From Neobacillus dielmonensis (GTDB lineage Bacteria; Bacillota; Bacilli; Bacillales; Cytobacillaceae): a stretch of 58,767 nt of DNA. Both the position numbers and the translations under genes were made by a program. The first letter of the stretch is position 1. Each line of letters opens with the position of its first letter. The stretch is taken from positions 1 through 58,767 of the forward strand of contig NZ_HG942027.1 in assembly GCF_000612665.1 (NCBI RefSeq), in the 5' to 3' direction. Shown one piece after another: positions 53,481 to 58,767 of this stretch. Under the pieces are notes generated by a model, which did not search any database, was not told the DNA's origin, and was given only the letters and a program-made list of their open reading frames with translations.

Positions 53481-54425
53481 ATGAAAAAATGGAGTTTACT
53501 TAGTATTCTTTTTTCCATCATTCTGGTGTTAGCCGCATGCGGCTCTAAGGATGAAGCACAAACGGACAAAACTTCTGGAGCGGGCAAAGATACGATTTCC
53601 ATTACCCATAAATATGGAAAGGTTACGGTAAAGAAAAATCCCAAAAAAGTGGTTGTGTTTGATTTTGGTATTTTAGACACACTTGATGAATTAGGGATTA
53701 AAGTAACGGGTGTTCCGCAAGCAGTAGTTCCTCCTTATTTGAAAGAATATGCGGATCCAAAAAAATATACCAATGTCGGAAGCTTGAAGGAACCGGACTT
53801 TGAAGCGATTCATAAGCTGCAGCCAGATATCATCTTTATCTCAGCTCGTCAGGCGGAATTATATGATCAATTTGCTGAGATTGCCCCTACTGTTTATGTT
53901 GACTTCGATTACACGAAATACATGGATTCTTTTGAGAAAAATATGAAGTTGGTTGGTCAAATTTTCGGAAAAGAGGACCAGGTTGCTTCAGAACTTAAAG
54001 ACGTGAAAGCAAAAGCAGATGAAGTAAGCAGCGATATTAAAGGAAATGGCCAGAAAGCTCTCATCGTATTGGCTAATGAAGGGAAAATCAGTGCCTACGG
54101 TCCCAATTCACGGTTTGGATTAATCCATGATGTGTTTGGTTTTGGAGCTGCGGATAAAAATATTGAAGTATCCACTCACGGTCAAACGGTTACGTTTGAA
54201 TACATTATGGAAAAAAATCCTGATGTTTTGTTTGTAATTGACCGGAATGTGGCTGTGGGCGGAGAGGCCGGTGCCAAAAAGGCCGTTGAAAATGAGCTGG
54301 TTGAGAAAACAAATGCTTATAAAAACGATAAAATTATCTATTTAGATCCAGATACTTGGTATCTAAGTGGTGGCGGCTTAAAATCCTTTAAGTTGATGGC
54401 CGACGAAATAGAAGCAGCTTTATAA
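53481..54425 (+). CDS. yclQ: Siderophore-binding lipoprotein
   Basis: The 314-residue lipoprotein has a signal ending LAAC with C20, then a FhuD/FepB-type binding fold (ITHKYGKVTVKKNPKKVVVF near the mature start, VGSLKEPDFEAIHKLQPDII). It resembles YclQ, which binds petrobactin and related catecholates in B. subtilis. AGGGGGAGAAG precedes the ATG. A terminator follows, then hmoA. Confidence 0.92.
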   Translation: MKKWSLLSILFSIILVLAACGSKDEAQTDKTSGAGKDTISITHKYGKVTVKKNPKKVVVFDFGILDTLDELGIKVTGVPQAVVPPYLKEYADPKKYTNVGSLKEPDFEAIHKLQPDIIFISARQAELYDQFAEIAPTVYVDFDYTKYMDSFEKNMKLVGQIFGKEDQVASELKDVKAKADEVSSDIKGNGQKALIVLANEGKISAYGPNSRFGLIHDVFGFGAADKNIEVSTHGQTVTFEYIMEKNPDVLFVIDRNVAVGGEAGAKKAVENELVEKTNAYKNDKIIYLDPDTWYLSGGGLKSFKLMADEIEAAL

Positions 54426-54439
54426 AAAGAATACTGCAG

Positions 54440-54467
54440 ACAGCCAGGCTTGCCCCTGGCTGTTTTT
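54440..54467 (+). terminator. Terminator or attenuator between yclQ and hmoA
   Basis: ACAGCCAGG pairs with CCTGGCTGT, followed by TTTTT. It ends just before the hmoA ribosome binding site, so hmoA would be expressed at a reduced level by readthrough or from a promoter not recognised here. Confidence 0.85.
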
Positions 54468-54485
54468 ATAAGGAGAGAAGGAGCA

Positions 54486-54788
54486 ATGTTCTGCCAAATA
54501 AAAAGATTTGTCGTAAAAGAGGGATACTCACAGCAAATCGTGGAGCGGTTTTCCAATCGTGGCGGACTTGTCGAGCAGCAACCTGGGTTTATTGACCGGG
54601 ATATACTTGTCAAAAAAGTTCGCCGCGGTGATGAAGAAGTGTTGGTGATGATGCGCTGGGAGTCAGAAGAGGATTGGAAGAATTGGGAGAAGAGCCCTGA
54701 ACATATTGCCGGGCATAGGGCCAAACAAGGGAACGCCAAGCCCGAGTATGTGATTGAATCCAGTCAGGACGTTTATTTGGGAGTTTAA
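54486..54788 (+). CDS. hmoA: Heme-degrading monooxygenase
   Basis: The 100-residue ABM-fold protein is similar to B. subtilis HmoA: QIKRFVVKEGYSQQIVERF, VRRGDEEVLVMMRWESEEDW, and the His in SPEHIAGHRA, a likely heme ligand region. IsdG-like enzymes open the heme ring and release iron. ATG 54486 follows AAGGAGAGAAGGAG; an earlier in-frame ATG at 54450 lies within the terminator. Its position behind yclNOPQ groups two iron-acquisition routes. Confidence 0.9.
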   Translation: MFCQIKRFVVKEGYSQQIVERFSNRGGLVEQQPGFIDRDILVKKVRRGDEEVLVMMRWESEEDWKNWEKSPEHIAGHRAKQGNAKPEYVIESSQDVYLGV

Positions 54789-54843
54789 CTTGTACAGCAA
54801 AAAGTAATGAGTCGAGATTGGTTCCAACTAGGTTCTAAAAAAA

Positions 54844-54948
54844 GGTCGTAAAGGTCTGAAAACAGGTTGTATAGGATTAGATAATGGACGCAAATGCTGA
54901 AAAATAGGTTGTAAATCTTTGAAATCAGCCGTTAATCCAGTATGATTC
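54844..54948. repeat. Second degenerate 21-bp tandem array (GGTTGTAAA core)
   Basis: Units begin at 54844, 54865, 54886, 54907 and 54928, exactly 21 bp apart: GGTCGTAAA, GGTTGTATA, GGACGCAAA, GGTTGTAAA, GCCGTTAAT. The second half of each unit is variable and A-rich (CTGAAAA or TTGAAA). Looser copies precede at 54820 and 54831. The period and the GTAAA core match the array at 6981-7136. It lies in a gene-free stretch between hmoA and a terminator. Confidence 0.75.
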
Positions 54949-54974
54949 ATAATAGGCCGCTGTTAACGTTAGAG

Positions 54975-55000
54975 CACGCTTGAATTCAAGTGTGTTTTTT
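54975..55000 (+). terminator. Terminator after the 21-bp array
   Basis: CACGCTTGAATTCAAGTGTG is self-complementary with one G-T pair and is followed by a seven-T run on the plus strand. The transcript it ends would include hmoA and the array. Confidence 0.75.
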
Positions 55001-55020
55001 TGTTTTTAAACCTCTCTTGT

Positions 55021-55557
55021 TTATTTCGTATAACGGTTGGCATAGCTGGAGGCAACAAAGGCATCTGGTTTGATCTTAGGTTCCACTCCCATCGATTCCA
55101 TTCTTGCGACCATTTCTTTGACAAATTCGCTTGTCTTGTTACGATTACCAGAACCGATGTCAATATGTCCTTCCATTGTAAAAGTGGCCCCTTGATAAAC
55201 ATAAGGGAGGACAATATTGATCATGTCGTTTTTTCGCTGGTCCGTAAATAATGATACAATTTCTTCTGTTAATGAAAGTTCAAGCGAAATCCGCTCATGC
55301 AAGTGATTCATCTTTCGGGGAACCACCACTTTGCGAATACAGGCCCAAACCCCTTTTCCTACATTCTGGATGACAATTCCCGTAATAAATCGGGTGTAAG
55401 TTTTATGGACCTGAGAATCCGTCCCAACCATTAATCGATAATTACCGCGGGGATCATTTTGCATAAATTCGAGGATCCTCCCCATCACCTGATCAAATGA
55501 AATTCCTTTTTCGTGAAGATTTTGAAAATGAAGGCTAGAATGCCTGGGATTCTTCAT
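55021..55557 (-). CDS. YkuK-family RNase H-like protein
   Basis: The 178-residue protein is of the DUF458/YkuK type: YRLMVGTDSQVHKTYTRFITG carries the conserved D of an RNase H-like fold, and IDIGSGNRNKTSEFVKEMV and KPDAFVASSYANRYTK are family blocks. Activity is undetermined; the fold suggests nucleic-acid processing. ATG 55557 gives the usual length; the frame is open to 55599 and neither start has a strong ribosome binding site. It is a single gene. Confidence 0.85.
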   Translation of the reverse strand: MKNPRHSSLHFQNLHEKGISFDQVMGRILEFMQNDPRGNYRLMVGTDSQVHKTYTRFITGIVIQNVGKGVWACIRKVVVPRKMNHLHERISLELSLTEEIVSLFTDQRKNDMINIVLPYVYQGATFTMEGHIDIGSGNRNKTSEFVKEMVARMESMGVEPKIKPDAFVASSYANRYTK

Positions 55558-55778
55558 CGTAAACCACCACAACTTTCCCTTCCTGAGAAGTAAATTCATC
55601 TTAATTTCTTACTGTTATCTTATGGAAGGAATAGTACATGCGTGCAGTAATAGAACTATTTATTGACTGTCCTAACCGTCTAGGCTAAGAAATACTCTGG
55701 CACATGCTTTGTTAAACCATATTATAAGCACCGCCCTGTTATGAATATTTTTGTATAACTTTATGGACTCTTAACAAT

Positions 55779-55826
55779 GGTGTCAGGCACCATAATTTCC
55801 TGCAAGATCTGGCTGGGTGCCTGACA
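55779..55826. repeat. GGTGTCAGGCACC-type palindromic repeat
   Basis: GGTGTCAGGCACC (itself palindromic) and GGGTGCCTGACA form a hairpin around about 24 bases. A similar but degraded form (GGTGTCTGGCCC with CTGGCACCC) stands at 39327-39357. It lies between the convergent-side ends of the DinB and YkuK genes. Confidence 0.65.
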
Positions 55827-55837
55827 AGGATGCATTT

Positions 55838-56350
55838 TTAAAGGATTGAGGTCTTTATTTCACGGATTTGACTAATATGTCGTTGTTCGTGTAAATAAAC
55901 GGTTTCAACCCATTGATTAAGAGGCAGGTTGCCAAGGAAGGGATGTTTGGCGGCTTTGACGCTTAACACAAGTTCATCCTCAACATTGTTAAGGGCATCC
56001 AGCAGCTTTTCCCTTGATTCTTCGAGCATTCGTGTAATTTTTTTTCTAGTGAAGGGTCCTGAACTGGGTGCCACGACATCGGGAGCTTCAATTTTAACCG
56101 ACCGGTCAGTGAGGATATGTAATGGCTGTTGTTTTGGCAGCGAATCTTGATCAGAATTTTTGGCAAGTCCATACATAATAGCTTTGGTAAATACGATTTC
56201 GGCTAAATACAAGTGGTGGCATATTTGTCCAACACTCCAAGAATTAGGTACAGATGTGTTTAGTCTTTCATCCGTAAAAGCACTAATTTCTTTTAATAAT
56301 AAAAAACGCGTTTCCGCCAATTTTTCCCGCATTGTTTCTAGACGGACCAT
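55838..56350 (-). CDS. DinB-family protein
   Basis: The 170-residue four-helix-bundle protein (DinB superfamily) has three metal-site histidines: H in SVGQICHHLYLAE near residue 45 and the pair in VYLHEQRHISQIREI near residues 153-160. DinB proteins are often thiol-dependent metalloenzymes (bacillithiol transferase-like) in bacilli. AAGGAGGT precedes the ATG. It is a single gene; substrate unknown. Confidence 0.9.
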   Translation of the reverse strand: MVRLETMREKLAETRFLLLKEISAFTDERLNTSVPNSWSVGQICHHLYLAEIVFTKAIMYGLAKNSDQDSLPKQQPLHILTDRSVKIEAPDVVAPSSGPFTRKKITRMLEESREKLLDALNNVEDELVLSVKAAKHPFLGNLPLNQWVETVYLHEQRHISQIREIKTSIL

Positions 56351-56517
56351 CTAGATACCTCCTTCAGTACTAAATCCATAGTCCCTAATTTTATATTCGT
56401 CCACACAGAAAGTATTCCTTTTTTTGTTAAGCATTTGACGGATATGGCCTTCAGACACTATTCCATAGACAAGAATGAATTTTTCCTAAATCTTTTGTCC
56501 AAGGTAAATAGATAGAG

Positions 56518-56580
56518 TTGACCAAAGGTATAATGAAAGCGTATAATATAAACAGATGTTTATATTAAAAACAATTGTTT
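56518..56580. promoter_or_regulatory. psuK promoter with two overlapping or adjacent palindromes
   Basis: TTGACC (56518), an 18-bp spacer and TATAAT (56542-56547) form the promoter. A perfect inverted repeat with 10-bp arms, TAATATAAAC and GTTTATATTA, and a 4-base spacer (56544-56567) overlaps the -10 box. The 12-bp palindrome AAACAATTGTTT (56569-56580) follows directly. They are likely operators, possibly for the helix-turn-helix domain of PsuK itself. Confidence 0.7.
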
Positions 56581-56599
56581 GTTGCGAGGGGAGAAGAGC

Positions 56600-57709
56600 T
56601 TGTCAAATGAGATGACAGATAAGGAACAGGTGATTTTTGATTTAATTTGCAAGAACCCCTATATCTCTCAGCAGGAACTGGCCGAAGCTGTTGGCCTATC
56701 AAGGCCCTCGGTTGCCAATATTATCTCCAAGCTGACAAAAAAAGGTTATATCGTCGGCAGAGCTTATATAGTAAATGGTTCACAGCAAATCATTTGTATC
56801 GGTGGAGCTAATTTAGACAGAAAACTACAGGTTAAAAATAAAGCGCTGCTAGGCACCTCGAACCCAATAAGCTCTTCGCAAAGTGTAGGAGGAGTGGCTA
56901 GAAACATTTCTGAAAATCTAGGCAGGCTCGGCATGGATGTGACTTTACTAACCGCATGTGGGGCAGATAGTGACTGGTCATTTATTGAAGAAGCATCTTC
57001 CCTTTATATGAATTTAGATCAAGTCACCAAATTTAATGGGATGTCCACCGGGTCTTATACAGCAGTGTTAGACAATGATGGGGAATTGTTAATTGCCCTT
57101 GCCGATATGGAAGTTTACGAAACGATTACACCAGAGCTGTTGATCAAGCAGGAAACTTTATTGAGCCTGGCAAGATGCATTGTGGCTGATTTAAATTGCC
57201 CAAAAGATACGCTCCAATATTTAACCTACTTTGCCCAAAAGCATGAACGACCATTGGTTCTAATCCCAGTTTCTTCTCCAAAAATGAATCGCCTGCCAGA
57301 TGATTTAAATGGAGTAACCTGGTTAATTGCCAACCGTGATGAGTCGGAAACCTATTTTGACTGCGAAATAGCCAATCAGGACGAGTGGGAAAATGTAGTG
57401 GAAAAATGGCTTTCTCTTGGAATTTCAAACGTGGTAGTCACCAATGGCAAAAACGGGGCAATGATTGGGAATCGGCAAGAGGGTATTCTCCATATACCTG
57501 CAGTAGAAATTCAGGAAGTCGTGGATGTGACAGGAGCAGGTGATGCTTTTTCGGCGGCAGCAATCTTTTCCTGGTTAGAGGGAAAAAATCTAAAGGAAAT
57601 TGCCCAAGCGGGGACGGTTAATGCAGCCAAAACCTTGCAATCAGCTTTTACTGTTCGTCAAGATTTAACAGCAGCACAATTATATAAAGACATGGAGGAA
57701 CTATCATGA
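56600..57709 (+). CDS. psuK: Pseudouridine kinase-type PfkB enzyme with N-terminal winged helix
   Basis: The 369-residue protein has an N-terminal winged-helix domain (about 1-55, with [20 protein letters not shown]) fused to a PfkB sugar kinase (about 62-365, with [22 protein letters not shown] and DVTGAGDAF with catalytic D315). With psuG next to it, the substrate is most likely pseudouridine, phosphorylated to the 5-prime phosphate. The start is TTG 56600 behind AGGGGAGA; ATG 56612 is the alternative. The DNA-binding domain and the palindromes upstream suggest autoregulation. Confidence 0.88.
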   Translation: MSNEMTDKEQVIFDLICKNPYISQQELAEAVGLSRPSVANIISKLTKKGYIVGRAYIVNGSQQIICIGGANLDRKLQVKNKALLGTSNPISSSQSVGGVARNISENLGRLGMDVTLLTACGADSDWSFIEEASSLYMNLDQVTKFNGMSTGSYTAVLDNDGELLIALADMEVYETITPELLIKQETLLSLARCIVADLNCPKDTLQYLTYFAQKHERPLVLIPVSSPKMNRLPDDLNGVTWLIANRDESETYFDCEIANQDEWENVVEKWLSLGISNVVVTNGKNGAMIGNRQEGILHIPAVEIQEVVDVTGAGDAFSAAAIFSWLEGKNLKEIAQAGTVNAAKTLQSAFTVRQDLTAAQLYKDMEELS

Positions 57710-58623
57710 AACAATATATTACCTTATCAGAAGAAGTACGTGCAGCACAAGAACAAGGCAAGCCGGTCGTTGCTTTAGAATCGACAATTATTTCACACGG
57801 TATGCCGTATCCGCAAAATGTCCAAACTGCCCGTGAAGTCGAGCAAATCATTCGTGACCTCGGAGCAGTGCCAGCTACCATTGCCATTCTTGATGGAAAA
57901 ATTAAAATTGGCTTATCAGATGAGGAACTTGAAATGTTTGGTCAAAGCACAGATGTGGCAAAGGCATCCCGTCGTGACTTGGCTTACTTGCTGGCTACCA
58001 AGAAAAAGGGTGCTACTACGGTTGCCGCAACGATGATTTGTGCAGAACTTGCAGGAATCCAAGTATTTGTAACTGGCGGGATCGGCGGGGTACACCGCGG
58101 TGCTGAAACTTCAATGGATATTTCAGCTGATTTGGAAGAATTGGCTCAAACCAATGTAGCAGTCATTTGTGCAGGGGCAAAGTCAATTCTAGATTTAGGT
58201 TTAACGATGGAATACCTTGAAACCAAAGGTGTTCCGGTCATGGGCTATCAAACAGATGTGCTTCCTGCCTTTTATACACGTTCAAGCCAATTTAATGTCA
58301 ACTTCCGTGTTGATGATGCCGAGACAATTGCATCGACATTGAAAGCAAAATGGGATTTAAATATCAAGGGTGGCGCCATCATTGCCAACCCAATCCCTGA
58401 AGAAGATGCCATGGATGAAGCAACCATCAACAATGTGATTGAACAAGCTTTGAAGGAAGCCGAAGAGCAGCATATTAAGGGGAAAGACGTCACCCCGTTC
58501 TTGCTGGCAAAGGTTAAAGAACTGACCGGCGGAAAAAGCTTGGAGTCCAATATCGCACTTGTTAAAAACAATGCCGTATTGGGAGCAAAAATTGCAGTTA
58601 GCTTGGATTTACTAAATAAATAA
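57706..58623 (+). CDS. psuG: Pseudouridine-5-phosphate glycosidase
   Basis: The 305-residue enzyme splits pseudouridine 5-phosphate into uracil and ribose 5-phosphate. Family blocks: [17 protein letters not shown] near the N-terminus, [48 protein letters not shown] and [13 protein letters not shown]. It is coupled to psuK by a 4-base overlap (ATGA), with GGAGG upstream inside psuK. The pair recycles modified nucleosides from RNA turnover. Confidence 0.95.
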   Translation: MKQYITLSEEVRAAQEQGKPVVALESTIISHGMPYPQNVQTAREVEQIIRDLGAVPATIAILDGKIKIGLSDEELEMFGQSTDVAKASRRDLAYLLATKKKGATTVAATMICAELAGIQVFVTGGIGGVHRGAETSMDISADLEELAQTNVAVICAGAKSILDLGLTMEYLETKGVPVMGYQTDVLPAFYTRSSQFNVNFRVDDAETIASTLKAKWDLNIKGGAIIANPIPEEDAMDEATINNVIEQALKEAEEQHIKGKDVTPFLLAKVKELTGGKSLESNIALVKNNAVLGAKIAVSLDLLNK

Positions 58624-58635
58624 TAATTATGCAAA

Positions 58636-58660
58636 AGGACAGAGATTTTTTCTCTGTCCT
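58636..58660 (+). terminator. Terminator of psuKG
   Basis: AGGACAGAGA pairs exactly with TCTCTGTCCT around a T-rich loop. A second hairpin, AGGCTGTCG with CGGCAGCCT (58662-58689), follows directly and ends in TCTTATT. Confidence 0.8.
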
Positions 58661-58767
58661 CAGGCTGTCGAAAAACCCTTCGGCAGCCTCTTATTACATC
58701 TAATTACTTTATCAGTTCACCGCGTTAATATGATTTAATATCATTACACAATAGATTATTAATGAGG

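Overview
The window looks like a chromosomal segment from a Bacillaceae bacterium of moderate GC, close to Bacillus or Neobacillus. The evidence is strong AGGAGG-type ribosome binding sites, frequent TTG and GTG starts, and many products that resemble Bacillus subtilis proteins (UxaC, ExuR, YesS and YesL types, NatKR/NatAB, YclNOPQ, HmoA, YkuK). Genus is inferred. No tRNA, rRNA, CRISPR array or prophage was seen.

Region 1 (1-24.1 kb) is a pectin and galacturonate island. uxaC-exuR-uxaB-uxaA converts galacturonate to 2-keto-3-deoxygluconate, and TGTTAACGTTAACA-type operators mark its LacI-type control. Next come a pectin methylesterase, a YdcZ-type membrane protein, an esterase and a membrane-anchored YesS-like AraC regulator. 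Then follows a split sugar ABC importer: one permease on the minus strand, and divergently a second permease, a YesL protein and a solute-binding lipoprotein. The importer genes lead into a GH28 polygalacturonase, an alpha/beta hydrolase, a pectin methylesterase-acetylesterase fusion and a PL9-like lyase. None of these enzymes has a visible signal peptide, so oligogalacturonides are probably imported and then de-esterified, cut and catabolised in the cytoplasm. The importer has no ATPase here and presumably borrows a shared MsmX-type one.

Region 2 (24.1-34.2 kb) is mixed housekeeping and accessory DNA: glutathione peroxidase, a CoxG-like protein, a short UvrC-like nuclease divergent from a TIM-barrel protein, a DUF4352 protein, a complete polar amino-acid ABC transporter, an IS remnant, Ogt, a small Cys-cluster protein and an MFS transporter. 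Dispersed palindromic repeats are dense here.

Region 3 (34.2-50.6 kb) holds natKR and natAB, a threonine-aldolase-like enzyme, a PadR-controlled ABC exporter with visible operators, an rRNA methyltransferase, a GntR/DUF1648 pair, a frameshifted GlcNAc-type PTS gene, a methyltransferase, an M28 aminopeptidase and a DUF418 membrane protein.

Region 4 (50.6-58.8 kb) holds a Fur-box-preceded yclNOPQ siderophore importer with hmoA behind it, YkuK, DinB, and psuK-psuG for pseudouridine breakdown with a palindromic operator over the promoter.

The least explained DNA is a set of degenerate tandem arrays with an almost exact 21-bp period (about two helical turns) at 6.98-7.14 kb and 54.84-54.95 kb, a possibly related array at 1-160, and a dispersed family built on GGGG-CAGT-CCCC palindromes at 24.6-26.5 kb.
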